A stretch of 64,000 nt of DNA from positions 1-64,000 of the forward strand of contig JAPJQL010000004.1 in assembly GCA_030825115.1 (NCBI GenBank), in the 5' to 3' direction. The notes beneath the pieces were generated by a model. The model ran no database searches and was not told the DNA's origin. It saw nothing but the letters and a program-made list of their open reading frames with translations. Positions 41,307 through 50,469 of the stretch are shown piece after piece. The translations under genes were made by a program, and so were the position numbers. This DNA comes from Lachnospiraceae bacterium (lineage in GTDB: Bacteria; Bacillota; Clostridia; Lachnospirales; Lachnospiraceae). Position 1 is the stretch's first letter; each line of letters opens with the position of its first letter.

Positions 41307-42104
41307 TTACAGATTCACAATCTGTGACATCTCGTCCCGTTTTGCAACGGCGATCGAGAAATCCCCGGAACGATAAGGACCTTCTCCCTGGTCTATCTCC
41401 AGCTTCACTGTCTCGTAGGCAAGGGCTTCATAATTGTTCTCCTTGCTCAGATGCCCGAGCAGTATCTGCTTGATATTATCATGCAGGATGTGGTTTAACA
41501 GCCTGCCTGCATTCTCATTGGACAGATGTCCGTGGTCGCCCAGAATCCGGCGTTTCAGATAGTATGGATACGGTCCGGTCTGGAGCATGTTCACGTCATG
41601 GTTGGACTCTAACAGCAGCGCATCCAACCCCTGCAGGTGGTCGATGATGTACTGGTCATAATGCCCCATATCCGTAGCGACCGCCACGCATTTTCTGTCG
41701 TGCCGAATCCGGTATGCCACCGGATTTGCCGCGTCATGATCGATGGAAAACGGCTGAAGTTCCAAATCTCCCACCATAAATTCCACATCCGGGCACACCT
41801 CATGGAACAGCTCTCTCGGATATTCTCCCAGATATTTCTGCCCGCTGATCTCCTCTAAGGTCTCCCTGGTCCCGTATATCGGCACTCCATGTTTGCGCGC
41901 AAGCACGCCCAGCCCCTTCGTATGGTCGGAATGCTCATGGGTGACGACCACCGCATTCAGTTCACTGCCTTTTACCCCAATCTCGTTCAGCCCCTGTTCG
42001 ATCCGCTTGTTGCTGATCCCGGCGTCTACCAGGATGTGGGTGTTGTCCGACCCGACATAAATACAGTTTCCGCTGCTTCCGCTGGCTATACTCACTAATC
42101 TCAT
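41307..42104 (-). CDS. Metallo-beta-lactamase-fold hydrolase, YycJ/WalJ-like
   Basis: The 265-residue protein has a complete metal site: THEHSDH, then VATDMGHYD and LGHLSKEN. The start RLVSIASGSSGNCIYVGSD is typical of YycJ, a family of predicted nucleases connected with cell-wall regulation or DNA processing. No WalRK genes are nearby. It is in a minus-strand run with coaE and the ACT gene. Confidence 0.9.
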   Translation of the reverse strand: MRLVSIASGSSGNCIYVGSDNTHILVDAGISNKRIEQGLNEIGVKGSELNAVVVTHEHSDHTKGLGVLARKHGVPIYGTRETLEEISGQKYLGEYPRELFHEVCPDVEFMVGDLELQPFSIDHDAANPVAYRIRHDRKCVAVATDMGHYDQYIIDHLQGLDALLLESNHDVNMLQTGPYPYYLKRRILGDHGHLSNENAGRLLNHILHDNIKQILLGHLSKENNYEALAYETVKLEIDQGEGPYRSGDFSIAVAKRDEMSQIVNL

Positions 42105-42114
42105 TGTTTCCCCT

Positions 42115-42699
42115 TTAGTTTTCCTGTCTCTTTAATATCTGCCCAATCTGGCTTTGCACGTCTTCTACTGTGCCGTTATTGTCGATCACCCTGTCTGCCA
42201 GGGCGAGAAATGTCTCCCTCGACGGCTGCTTCTCCATGATGCTCAAAGATTTTTCACGGCTGTATCCCCGGTTTGCCAAAAGCCGCAAGATCCGGTTCTC
42301 CTCGTCGGTGTCCACGAACCACAATTCCCCGCAGACTTCCCGGCTCTTTTCGTCAAACAGCGCCGCCTCCACGACGACCAGGTCTGCATGGCTCTTTGCC
42401 ACGCGCTCTTTCACCGCCTGCCAGGTCATCGGATGGATGATGGCATTCACCTGCTCCAAGGCTGCTTCATCCGAGAAAATCAGGCTGGCAAAAGCCGCCC
42501 GGTCGATCGTCCCGTCCTCCGACAGGATCCCTCTTCCGAACGTCTCCACCAGCTTCTGATAGCCGGGCTGCCCAGGTTCCTCCAGCTCTTTTGCCACAAG
42601 GTCTGCCTGGATCACCTGCGCCCCGAACTCTTCCTTCAATATATCCAGTATCCGGCTTTTTCCGGCCCCTACGCCTCCGGTTATCCCGATCACCATCAT
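42115..42699 (-). CDS. coaE: Dephospho-CoA kinase
   Basis: Last step of CoA synthesis: phosphorylates the 3'-hydroxyl of dephospho-CoA. The 194-residue P-loop protein has Walker A GGVGAGKS at residues 8-15, the QADLVAKEL motif (Asp in strand 2) and the lid residues RLLANRGYSREK. It lies between the SseB-like and metallo-hydrolase genes with 10-13-base gaps. Two adjacent ATGs are possible starts. Confidence 0.97.
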   Translation of the reverse strand: MMVIGITGGVGAGKSRILDILKEEFGAQVIQADLVAKELEEPGQPGYQKLVETFGRGILSEDGTIDRAAFASLIFSDEAALEQVNAIIHPMTWQAVKERVAKSHADLVVVEAALFDEKSREVCGELWFVDTDEENRILRLLANRGYSREKSLSIMEKQPSRETFLALADRVIDNNGTVEDVQSQIGQILKRQEN

Positions 42700-42711
42700 G
42701 GCCGTCCCGCC

Positions 42712-43170
42712 TTAACTGTTGTGGTCTGCCCTCTCCCTTGCCTCGCGCTGTTTGAGCAGGGAAAGCAGAAGGTCCTTGGAAATGCTGACATTTTCCCCGA
42801 ACGGGTTGATGACAAAGCCCCGCAGGTCGTTGATATTGCGGATCAGCAGGTTGCCAAAATCCTCCATCGTCATGATCAGGGCATTGTTGTGCTTCTCGTC
42901 CTCATTCCACTTTGCATACTCGTCCAGGTCGGTGAAGGCAAGATAATACCGCTCTCCCTTTGTGTTCTGAATCTCTTCGAACCGGATCCTCGTGGAAGGA
43001 CCTGCCTTCTCCGTCACCACGGTCTGCCTCTCCACCGGAGAGAGCAGTCTGGCATCCATCAGCATGGCCGCCATCTTACTCCGCGTTTTTTCTGTATTAT
43101 GTTCAACCATCTCACGCATCGCTGCGACTAATTTGGGGTTTCTTACATGTTCTGTAGACTGATTATTCAT
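42712..43170 (-). CDS. SseB-domain protein
   Basis: The 152-residue protein resembles the SseB N-terminal domain family. It has a helical start (NPKLVAAMREMVEHN), a beta-rich centre (YYLAFTDLDEYAKWNEDE) and FVINPFGENVSISKDLLLSL near the end. Such proteins are common in Clostridia without an assigned role. ATG 43170 has AAGAGGA upstream; earlier in-frame starts would add basic residues absent from the family. It precedes coaE by 12 bases. Confidence 0.8.
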   Translation of the reverse strand: MNNQSTEHVRNPKLVAAMREMVEHNTEKTRSKMAAMLMDARLLSPVERQTVVTEKAGPSTRIRFEEIQNTKGERYYLAFTDLDEYAKWNEDEKHNNALIMTMEDFGNLLIRNINDLRGFVINPFGENVSISKDLLLSLLKQREARERADHNS

Positions 43171-43223
43171 CGCTCGAATCCTCTTTTCTTTCATTCTAGG
43201 CAATACTATACCACAAAATATGC

Positions 43224-44204
43224 TTATATTCCATAAAATCTTTCTAAATCTTCGGTATTACTTTCTCCAAATACCAGGATGCCATTCTTTTTCAAAAGCT
43301 CCGCCGTGACGCCGTCCCCGTCCGTCAGCGTTCTTTTGTGGCTTCCGTCGTAGATGCGTCCGCTGCCGCAGGACGGGCTGCGCTCCTTTAAGATGGCCGA
43401 ACGGCAGCCATAGAGCCGGGCCAGTTCAAGCGTCTCTTTCGCCCCTTTTTGGTAGGCGGATGTCACATCCCCTCCGGCAATGGTCATCACCTTATCTTCC
43501 GTCCGTTCCGCAGGGTCTCTGGGCGTAGCCAGCCCGCCCATGATCTCCGGGCAGACAGGAATCAGGACCGCACGCTCCATCAAGGCCCTTACCGCTTCAT
43601 TCAGCTCCCCTTTTCCGTTATACCGGCAGTTGACGCCGAGAAGACAGGCGCTGACCAGGACAACCGGCTTTTGCTCACTGTCTCCCGCCAGTTTTTTATA
43701 CAGGATATGGCGCAGAAACCCACCATATTTTTCCTTTGTCATCATGACCTGATACCCATGCCCCGTCATATTGTCAAGGCTGTAACGGTTGTCCGGGTGA
43801 ATCGTGCACATCAGATGGCAGTATTTTGTTTGTGCCAGAATGCGCTCGGCAAACTCCAACAGCCGCGCCATCAGACGGTTTCCCCTGTACGCGGAAAGGA
43901 CGCCCACCGTATCCATATGTGCAGTCCGCAGCCGCTCCTCCCCGGCAAGTCCGATATCGTATCCCAGGTTATCCGCCCTGTTTTTCGGATAATCGATAGT
44001 AAAGAAGGCGGCGATGCTGCCGTCGTTTGTCCCTGCGACCACGGTAAATCCTTCGTCTCCGTCAATATGCCGTTTTATATAGTTCCGGTCATCCGCAACA
44101 AACCATTCCGGCCTTTCCATCGTCTCCTTCACCTGCTCCATGACATTGAAAATCCCGTCGATATCCTGCTGCTCCGCCAGTCGGAGCGTAAAATCCTCAT
44201 TCAT
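43224..44204 (-). CDS. GNAT acetyltransferase fused to a DUF523/TudS-like domain
   Basis: In 326 residues, about 1-165 form a GNAT domain (VGVLSAYRGNRLMARLLEFA is the acetyl-CoA motif A, then LDNMTGHGYQVM). Residues 178-326 form a DUF523 domain with three conserved Cys: SACLLGVNCRYNG, IPVCPE and RSPSCGSG. DUF523 includes thiouracil desulfurase TudS, which binds a [4Fe-4S] cluster through three Cys; all three appear to be present. The fusion of an acetyltransferase to this domain is unusual to me. The start at 44204 has GTGGAGG 9 bases upstream. Confidence 0.85.
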   Translation of the reverse strand: MNEDFTLRLAEQQDIDGIFNVMEQVKETMERPEWFVADDRNYIKRHIDGDEGFTVVAGTNDGSIAAFFTIDYPKNRADNLGYDIGLAGEERLRTAHMDTVGVLSAYRGNRLMARLLEFAERILAQTKYCHLMCTIHPDNRYSLDNMTGHGYQVMMTKEKYGGFLRHILYKKLAGDSEQKPVVLVSACLLGVNCRYNGKGELNEAVRALMERAVLIPVCPEIMGGLATPRDPAERTEDKVMTIAGGDVTSAYQKGAKETLELARLYGCRSAILKERSPSCGSGRIYDGSHKRTLTDGDGVTAELLKKNGILVFGESNTEDLERFYGI

Positions 44205-44335
44205 ACCGGTCATCCTCCACATTTCAGAATACTATATCATATTTTGCTTGACAAATACAATTGGAAATGGCATCATTTTTTCAGTTTCACAAAAAAATAC
44301 ATTGAATTAACGGAAAGACCACGAGGTGAGATTCC

Positions 44336-45037
44336 ATGAAATATGAACATATGTTACGGGCAACGTTCCTTGAACGGGTCAACCGCTTCATCGCATACGC
44401 AGACTTAGACGGCGTCCGGGTCAAATGCCATGTAAAAAACACAGGACGCTGCCGGGAACTGCTGATGCCGGGCGCAGACCTGATCCTGCAGCACCATCCC
44501 GACGCCCTTTTAAATGGAAGGAAAACAGAATATTCCCTCATCAATGTCTATAAAAAAACAACGCAGGGAACCGGGCTGGTCAACATGGATTCCCTAGCGC
44601 CCAATCAGGCTGCCATGGAGTGGCTGTATTCCGGCGGTCTTCCTGGTGTCAGCCAGGTGCGCCGGGAAGTCACCTATGGCAGCTCCCGGTTTGACCTTGC
44701 TTTTTTACAGGACGGCGTTCCCTCTTATATGGAAGTAAAAGGAGTGACTTTGGAAGAAAACGGAGTCGCCCGCTTCCCCGATGCCCCCACCGAGCGGGGG
44801 ATTAAGCACTTAAAAGAGTTAGAGCGCGCCGCGTCAGAAGGCTGCCATGCCTATGCCCTGTTCGTGATCGCGATGAAAGGCGTGACCTCCTTTGAACCGA
44901 ATATGGCGACCCACCCGGCGTTTGGAGAGGCGCTTTCCCATGCAGCGGCACACGGGGTTCAGGTCCTTGCCCGGGACTGTGTGGTGACGGAGGATTCTCT
45001 TTCCATAGACGCCCCGGTTCCGGTCATTCTTCTTTAA
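44336..45037 (+). CDS. sfsA: SfsA family protein, DNA/RNA nuclease
   Basis: The 233-residue protein has an OB-like N-terminal part (FLERVNRFIAYADLDGVRVKC, HVKNTGRCRELL) and a PD-(D/E)XK nuclease-like C-terminal part: SRFDLAFLQDG, then YMEVKGVTLEENGVARFPDA with the Glu-x-Lys pair, and THPAFGEAL. Escherichia coli SfsA was named for sugar fermentation stimulation and has been proposed to bind or cut nucleic acid. The start follows ACGAGGTGAG. Confidence 0.93.
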   Translation: MKYEHMLRATFLERVNRFIAYADLDGVRVKCHVKNTGRCRELLMPGADLILQHHPDALLNGRKTEYSLINVYKKTTQGTGLVNMDSLAPNQAAMEWLYSGGLPGVSQVRREVTYGSSRFDLAFLQDGVPSYMEVKGVTLEENGVARFPDAPTERGIKHLKELERAASEGCHAYALFVIAMKGVTSFEPNMATHPAFGEALSHAAAHGVQVLARDCVVTEDSLSIDAPVPVILL

Positions 45038-45074
45038 ATATCATCAAAGCTATGCTTCTTACCTCCACAATTTT

Positions 45075-45130
45075 CCAATTATGGATAATATTCTTTTTTG
45101 GAAAATGCTGGCACAATAGTATTGAGGTGA
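45075..45130 (+). promoter_or_regulatory. Conserved upstream block of small XRE cassette A
   Basis: These 56 bases match 50832-50887 without gaps at about 48 positions, including GGATAATAT, GCTGGCACAATAGTA and the ribosome site GAGGTGA. Both blocks directly precede paralogous XRE genes, so promoter and leader were duplicated with the gene. Confidence 0.7.
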
Positions 45131-45135
45131 TAGCG

Positions 45136-45363
45136 ATGATTTTATATGAAAGACTCTGGGAAACAATGAAAGCCAAGAACGTCACTCAGTACCGCCTGAT
45201 CAAATATTATAAGTTCAGCGCCGGACAGATTGGCCGCCTGAAGAAGAATGCCTATGTCTCCACCCACACGATCGAGACATTGTGCAGGATTCTGGACTGC
45301 AAGGTAGAGGACATCATGGAATACCGCCCTGATGAGCCCTCAGACGAGCAGGAAGAATCATAG
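45136..45363 (+). CDS. Small XRE-like helix-turn-helix protein, copy A
   Basis: The 75-residue protein consists of one helix-turn-helix domain (ERLWETMKAKNVTQYRLIKY, then GQIGRLKKNAYVSTHTIETL and CKVEDIMEYRPDEP), in the Cro/C1-type family with a basic recognition helix. It is a close paralogue of the protein at 50893-51138. No membrane or effector domain is present. The start follows GAGGTGATAGCG. The pair brackets the ribonucleotide reductase operon and metallophosphoesterase gene. The target is unknown; autoregulation through the conserved upstream block is likely. Confidence 0.88.
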   Translation: MILYERLWETMKAKNVTQYRLIKYYKFSAGQIGRLKKNAYVSTHTIETLCRILDCKVEDIMEYRPDEPSDEQEES

Positions 45364-45393
45364 GTCCTGCAGCCATGTTGTTTCCACATCAGC

Positions 45394-45432
45394 AAAAGGA
45401 GGCTCTGCCGCAATCTGGCACAGTCTCCTTTT
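45394..45432 (+). terminator. Bidirectional terminator between XRE copy A and nrdB
   Basis: AAAAGGAG and CTCCTTTT with an inner CTGCC/GGCAC-type pairing; A- and T-runs allow use from either strand. Confidence 0.7.
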
Positions 45433-45447
45433 GTATGGTACTGCTTT

Positions 45448-46491
45448 TTACAGATCGTCCACCAAAGCGCTGCTCTTTGCATATGCAGTGCTTTTCGCTT
45501 CAAAGAAATCTGTCTTGATCATGTTGGCGTTGCTGTACTGGCTGACCCAGCTCATACTCTCCGGTTCTTTCTCATAGCCCTCATAGATTGGTTCCAGCTC
45601 CAGTCCCATGCAGCGCAGATTGCCCAGATACCGGATGTAGTCGGTAATCATCTCCCTGGTCAGGCCCGGCACTCCGTCGCCGATTGCATAGTGTCCCCAG
45701 GCGATCTCCTGTTCGCAGCCCTCTTTTATCATTGCCCGGTACTCATCGGTCTGCTTCTTTCCAAATAACTCCGGCTCCTCCTTTTTCAGCTCCATGATCA
45801 TGTTGCGGAACAGCCAGAGATGGGTGTTTTCATCCCGGTTGATATAGCGGATCTCCTGGGCGGAGCCTGGCATCTTATGGTTGCGGCCAAGGTTGTAGAA
45901 GAACATGAAGCCGCTGTAAAAATAGACGCCTTCCAGGATATAGTTTGCGATCAGCGTCTTCACGAAGATCTCGGGGCTTTTCTGGCTCTGAAATTCATTG
46001 TACAGATCCCCGATAAACCGGTTTCGCCTGAGCAGGTGCTCATCATTCTTCCACTGGTATAAGACATCATTTCTCGTCTGCGGCTCACATATGGTATCCA
46101 GCATATAGCTGTAGCTCTGGCTGTGGACCGCTTCCTGGAAGGTCTGGATCGAAAGGCACAGGTTTATCTCGTTTGCAGTAATATACTCCCCAATCGCAGG
46201 AAGGTTCGCAGTCTGGATGCTGTCCAGAAAGACAAGGAACGACAAGATCTTATCATAGGCTCTCCGCTCATTGGCGCTCAGCATCGGATAATCCTTCGCA
46301 TCGGTCCCCAGGCTGATCTCCTCCGGCACCCAGAAGTTGTTCATCGCCTGGCGGTACCAGTCGCTGACCCAGGTGTATTTCATATTGTTGAAATCATTTA
46401 AATTGGTGGTGTTGCCGTTGATCATACGGCGGTTTCGCACCTCGGTATCCCCGTCAGGATTGAACAGCGGCTTTCTCTTTAATTCCGTCAT
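45448..46491 (-). CDS. nrdB: Class I ribonucleotide reductase, small subunit
   Basis: Houses the di-metal centre and tyrosyl radical for deoxynucleotide synthesis in air or micro-oxic conditions. The 347-residue protein has the ligand pattern Asp in FLVFLDSIQ, Glu-x2-His in FQEAVHSQSYSY (with the radical Tyr four residues after His), Glu in YILEGVYFYSG and Glu-x2-His in NRDENTHLW. ATG 46491 is preferred over an adjacent GTG. It lies 25 bases after nrdA. The presence of an aerobic-type reductase in an organism otherwise full of strictly anaerobic enzymes is common in Lachnospiraceae. Confidence 0.95.
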   Translation of the reverse strand: MTELKRKPLFNPDGDTEVRNRRMINGNTTNLNDFNNMKYTWVSDWYRQAMNNFWVPEEISLGTDAKDYPMLSANERRAYDKILSFLVFLDSIQTANLPAIGEYITANEINLCLSIQTFQEAVHSQSYSYMLDTICEPQTRNDVLYQWKNDEHLLRRNRFIGDLYNEFQSQKSPEIFVKTLIANYILEGVYFYSGFMFFYNLGRNHKMPGSAQEIRYINRDENTHLWLFRNMIMELKKEEPELFGKKQTDEYRAMIKEGCEQEIAWGHYAIGDGVPGLTREMITDYIRYLGNLRCMGLELEPIYEGYEKEPESMSWVSQYSNANMIKTDFFEAKSTAYAKSSALVDDL

Positions 46492-46516
46492 CACTTGTAA
46501 ACTCTCCTCTCTTCTG

Positions 46517-49051
46517 TCAACTGGAACATACCTCGCACTCTTCTACTTCCAAACTGCGGGAACGGATATAGTATATCGTCTTGACACCGCTCTCCCATGC
46601 CAGGAGATAAAGATTCAAAACCTGGCGCAGCGTGTATTCATTCGTGATATAAAGGTTCATGCTCTGGGCCTGGTCCACATGACGCTGGCGCACGCCTCCG
46701 GCGCGGACCGACCACTGCTGGTCGATATAATGGGCATTTTTATATTTCCAGAAGGTCTGTGGGGACAGATCCGGCGCCACCCGCGGCACAAGACCGTTCT
46801 TTTTTTCTTCCAGAAAATAGCGGTTCATGATCGGATCCAGGCCGGCTGTCGTTCCCGCCAGCATACTGGTGCTGCTGGTGGGGGCGATGGCGATCAGCCA
46901 CCCGTTGCGAAGCCCGTCTGTGGCCACCCGTTTTTTCAGGCTCAGCCATTCCGGAGAGTCATACTGCCTTTTTTCAAAATATTTTCCGGTCTGCCAGTCG
47001 CTTCCCTCAAACAGCTCATACCGTCCTTTTTCCGCTGCATAGTCACAGCTCGCCTCGATTGCAGCATAGTTGATCCACTCAAACACCTGGTCTGCAAACT
47101 CCAGATGGCGCTCTGATTCCCAGGAAATGCCGTTTTTCGCCAGCATATGGTGATATCCACTCACCCCAAGCCCGATCGGACGGTAGCGCAGGTTGTTGAT
47201 CTTTGCATACGGGACGGGGAAGAAATTCAGGTCTATGACATTGTCAAGCGCACGCACGGCGCTGCGCGTAAGCTCACGTATCTCCTCCCGGTCTGTCACG
47301 TCGATCTTTCCAAGGGACAGGCTCGCCAGATTGCACACCACAAAATCTCCCGGCTTTGTCACGGTCACCACAACCGTCTCCCCGTCTACCGTCTCGATCC
47401 GCTGCTCCACCATCTCAACCGGACTCATATTCTGTGCAATCTCCGTGCACAGGTTGCTGCAGTAGATCGCCCCTTTGTGACCGTTTGGATTGGCTTCGTT
47501 GACCAGATCCCGGTTGAAGGTAAACGGAGTCCCCGTCTCCACCGCGCTCTTTAAGATCAGGCGCACCAGTTCCTTGACCGTGATTACCCGTTTGTGGATC
47601 CTGTGGTCCTGCACACACTCCTGATAACGCTTCTCCCACTCCTCTCCGAAGAAATCCTCCAGACAGTAGCCTTTCACCGTCTTTATCTCATGGGGGCACA
47701 TCAGATACCAGTCCGCATCGATCTGCTCCTTTGCCAGCTTCCAAAACAGGTTCGGATAGCAGACGGCCGGAAATACGTCATGAGCCTTCATACGGTCGTC
47801 GCCGTTGTTGGTCCGCAGCGCGAGAAATTCCGGCAGATCCCGGTGCCACGCGTCCAGATATACTGCGACAGCCCCCTGCCGGACGCCAAGCTGGTCCACC
47901 GCAACCGCCGTGTCATTGGCAAGCTTTATCCACCGTATCACGCCTCCTGCCGCTCCCTTAAACCCGCGGATCGCGCTGCCGCTCGCCCGGACCTTTCCAA
48001 AGTACAAGCCCATTCCGCCGCCGAACTTGCTGACCTTTGCAAAGCTGTCGATGCTCCGGTAGATTCCGTCCAGGCTGTCAGGAACCATGTCGATGAAGCA
48101 GGAAGAAAGCTGATGATATGGCTTTCTGGCATTGGAGAGCGTCGGCGTCGCCATCGTCACTTTCAGCGTGCTCAGCATATCATAAAAACGCTCTACCCAG
48201 CCATCCCTGTCCTGTTTTTCCAGCATGGCAAGATGCAGGGCAATGCCCAAAAACATCTCCTGGGGGGATTCCAACGGCACGTTCCCGTGGCTGCGAATCA
48301 CATAACGGCCAAGCAGCAGATCCAGACCGGAATAGTTGAACAGCCGGTCTCTCGTATCGTCGATCAGCCGGCTCAACCGGTCAATCTCCTCACGGCTGTA
48401 ATGTTCCAGGATATAAGAACCATAGAGCTTCTCCTCCGTAAGGAAAGATATCTTGTCATAAAAGGTCCGGATCTGGTACTTGGCTTCCACTGCTTTTAAA
48501 TCCCGCCGAAAGCGGAGCATCAAAAGCCTGGATGCAATATATTCCCAATCAGGCGCCTCCTGCGTCGTCAGTTCTACCGCCGCCTGGATCAAGGCGTTCA
48601 TTTTCTCCTGAAGATTCATCCCCTCTTTATAAAAAGCAGCAAACTTCATCAAAAGATGCTCCAGCCGGTAAGAAACCTCCGTCCAGCTTTTCTGGATTTC
48701 CGCAAGGACCTCCTCCAGTTCCGGAATCTCCGTAAAATCAGCCAAAAGCTTCTGCCTGACCTCTCTCTCCTTTGCGCGCTCGTTGCGGTAGAGAATAAAG
48801 CTTTTCAGCGTTTCATAACAGCCCTCTTCCATCAGAGACTGTTCCGCCATATCCTGGATCTGCTCCACAGACAGGGCTTCCCCCTGGCGTGCCGAAGCAG
48901 TTCCGACCTTGTTTTCCACACGCGCCATGACGCGGTCCATCTGTTCCGCCTCCGGCGTCTGCCCTACGCTCTCAAATGCCGACTGGATCGCATTGCGGAT
49001 TTTCCTGCTGTCATATATCTCCGGCTGACCGTTCCTTTTTTTGATTTCCAT
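46517..49051 (-). CDS. nrdA: Class I ribonucleotide reductase, large subunit
   Basis: Reduces ribonucleoside diphosphates. In 844 residues, the N-terminal ATP-cone (MEIKKRNGQPEIYDSRKIRN, about 90 residues) gives dATP feedback control. The catalytic barrel has the active-site Cys region YHQLSSCFIDM, the NLCTEIAQN motif (Asn-Cys-Glu) and the radical-relay Tyr region near SNTAY-type motifs (TSSTSMLAGTTAG precedes it). The tail ends ECEVCSS, the shuttle Cys pair for thioredoxin. It is transcribed with nrdB from a promoter carrying NrdR boxes. Confidence 0.96.
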   Translation of the reverse strand: MEIKKRNGQPEIYDSRKIRNAIQSAFESVGQTPEAEQMDRVMARVENKVGTASARQGEALSVEQIQDMAEQSLMEEGCYETLKSFILYRNERAKEREVRQKLLADFTEIPELEEVLAEIQKSWTEVSYRLEHLLMKFAAFYKEGMNLQEKMNALIQAAVELTTQEAPDWEYIASRLLMLRFRRDLKAVEAKYQIRTFYDKISFLTEEKLYGSYILEHYSREEIDRLSRLIDDTRDRLFNYSGLDLLLGRYVIRSHGNVPLESPQEMFLGIALHLAMLEKQDRDGWVERFYDMLSTLKVTMATPTLSNARKPYHQLSSCFIDMVPDSLDGIYRSIDSFAKVSKFGGGMGLYFGKVRASGSAIRGFKGAAGGVIRWIKLANDTAVAVDQLGVRQGAVAVYLDAWHRDLPEFLALRTNNGDDRMKAHDVFPAVCYPNLFWKLAKEQIDADWYLMCPHEIKTVKGYCLEDFFGEEWEKRYQECVQDHRIHKRVITVKELVRLILKSAVETGTPFTFNRDLVNEANPNGHKGAIYCSNLCTEIAQNMSPVEMVEQRIETVDGETVVVTVTKPGDFVVCNLASLSLGKIDVTDREEIRELTRSAVRALDNVIDLNFFPVPYAKINNLRYRPIGLGVSGYHHMLAKNGISWESERHLEFADQVFEWINYAAIEASCDYAAEKGRYELFEGSDWQTGKYFEKRQYDSPEWLSLKKRVATDGLRNGWLIAIAPTSSTSMLAGTTAGLDPIMNRYFLEEKKNGLVPRVAPDLSPQTFWKYKNAHYIDQQWSVRAGGVRQRHVDQAQSMNLYITNEYTLRQVLNLYLLAWESGVKTIYYIRSRSLEVEECEVCSS

Positions 49052-49108
49052 GCTATTTCGTTTCCTTTTCCTAGATTGTCAACGCCTATATATTGGTAAT
49101 AGTAACTG

Positions 49109-49160
49109 TTATTATATATAGGGTATAGATAACTATAGCACAAGATATAGTGTTTTTCAA
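49109..49160 (-). promoter_or_regulatory. nrdAB promoter with tandem NrdR boxes
   Basis: On the minus strand TTGAAA (49160-49155), a 17-base spacer and TATAGT (49137-49132). NrdR box 1, ACACTATATCTTGTGC (49153-49138), fills the spacer. Box 2, ACCCTATATATAATAA (49124-49109), lies 29 bases further, about three helical turns, the usual two-box spacing. Repression by ATP/dATP-bound NrdR is expected. Confidence 0.75.
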
Positions 49161-49189
49161 GAAGTATCAGGCAAAATAATGTAGTGCAT

Positions 49190-50335
49190 TTAAACACCAG
49201 ATGAAATCACGATTTCTACAATCTCATTATCCGTCCCCACACGAAGCGGAGGCCCCCACGTACCTGCTCCGGATGTAACTATCACCTGGGGCGAGCTGTC
49301 CTCCGACCGGTAATATCCATAATCTACATCAAACACCGCATCGGTAATAAATTGGAACGGAAACATCTGTCCTCTGTGAGTATGCCCGCACAAGATCAGC
49401 GCAACATCGCTGCCATACTCACCGATGTTGCCCGGCTGATGGTCGAGCACAATGACCGGAAGACCTTCCGCCTCCGGCAGCTCCACCACGCTGCGCGAAT
49501 CCCCCTGAGCGCCAATCGGGAAGGAATCCCTGCGACCGGCCAGCACAAAGCGCCGGTCGATCACAACGGCTTCATCCATCAGCACCCGGACACCTGCATC
49601 CTCGAGAAACCGGATCATCTCCTGGTAGGTAGATCCTGCATCATGATTGCCCAGACATGCATAAATCCCATATCTTGCCTCCATACTGCCAAGCAGCGAC
49701 GACAATTTCCCCGGATCTGCAAGAGCCGTCATATCGCCGTCAAAAATATCACCTGCAATACAGACCAGATCCGGCTGGATTTCATTGACGGAAGCGACCA
49801 CTTTGGCCAGATGTTCTTCCCCGACCACGTAGCCCAGGTGGATGTCGCTGACCAGGGCAATCCGCAGCGGCTCCGCGCCGTCTGCCCCATCCGAAAGCTT
49901 GACATGATACCTGCTCACCTGGATATTCCCGGCATGGACCGCCCCATAGGCGGTGAACACCAATACAAGAGCCAGGGACACTGCCGCTGCTGTCAGAGAA
50001 ACAGAGCGAAAAGCAGGAGCCGAAATCAGGCGAAACTGTTTTCCGACAAACAAAAAAAGACTTGCGGCGTTGGCAAACAAAACCACATAACACAAAACCC
50101 CAAGCGCATAATGACCGACGATGAATATCCGGCGGTAAGCTCCAAGGCCCGGGCTCCGGCTGACGACAAACGCCCCCAGAACCGACAGGACTGCCGCACC
50201 GTAAAGCACTCCATAAAGAGGTTTGTTTATTCCTCCCAAAATCATGTTGAGCCAGAGACAGATCTGCCTCCCCGCATTGACGAACAAACCTGCCAGTATG
50301 GATAACATAACAAATATGACCAGAATATGCATCAT
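49190..50335 (-). CDS. Membrane-anchored metallophosphoesterase
   Basis: The 381-residue protein begins with about four membrane segments (residues 1-125; for example LVIFVMLSILAGLFV and SLTAAAVSLALVLVFTAYGA). A calcineurin-like phosphoesterase domain follows with all five metal motifs: SDIHLG, GDIFDGD, LGNHD, LDHQPGN and CGHTHRGQ. Family members include YpbG/YaeI-type enzymes with lipid or nucleotide substrates; the substrate here is unknown. The catalytic domain is expected on the side after the last helix. The start is one of two adjacent ATGs. Confidence 0.88.
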   Translation of the reverse strand: MMHILVIFVMLSILAGLFVNAGRQICLWLNMILGGINKPLYGVLYGAAVLSVLGAFVVSRSPGLGAYRRIFIVGHYALGVLCYVVLFANAASLFLFVGKQFRLISAPAFRSVSLTAAAVSLALVLVFTAYGAVHAGNIQVSRYHVKLSDGADGAEPLRIALVSDIHLGYVVGEEHLAKVVASVNEIQPDLVCIAGDIFDGDMTALADPGKLSSLLGSMEARYGIYACLGNHDAGSTYQEMIRFLEDAGVRVLMDEAVVIDRRFVLAGRRDSFPIGAQGDSRSVVELPEAEGLPVIVLDHQPGNIGEYGSDVALILCGHTHRGQMFPFQFITDAVFDVDYGYYRSEDSSPQVIVTSGAGTWGPPLRVGTDNEIVEIVISSGV

Positions 50336-50414
50336 TGGTTTCCCTCTCTATCATTTCGTTTTTTATTTTACTCTGATTTTTATTATACCATTAAAATAAG
50401 CATTTTTTCCACTC

Positions 50415-50458
50415 AAAAACAGGGCTGTATCATCTCATGTAAGACAATCCAGCCCTGT
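50415..50458 (-). terminator. Rho-independent terminator after the XRE regulator gene
   Basis: On the minus strand ACAGGGCTG pairs with CAGCCCTGT around a loop of about 22 bases, followed by TTTTTGAG. It lies just past the XRE stop at 50470. Confidence 0.75.
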
Positions 50459-50469
50459 CACTTTTCACG

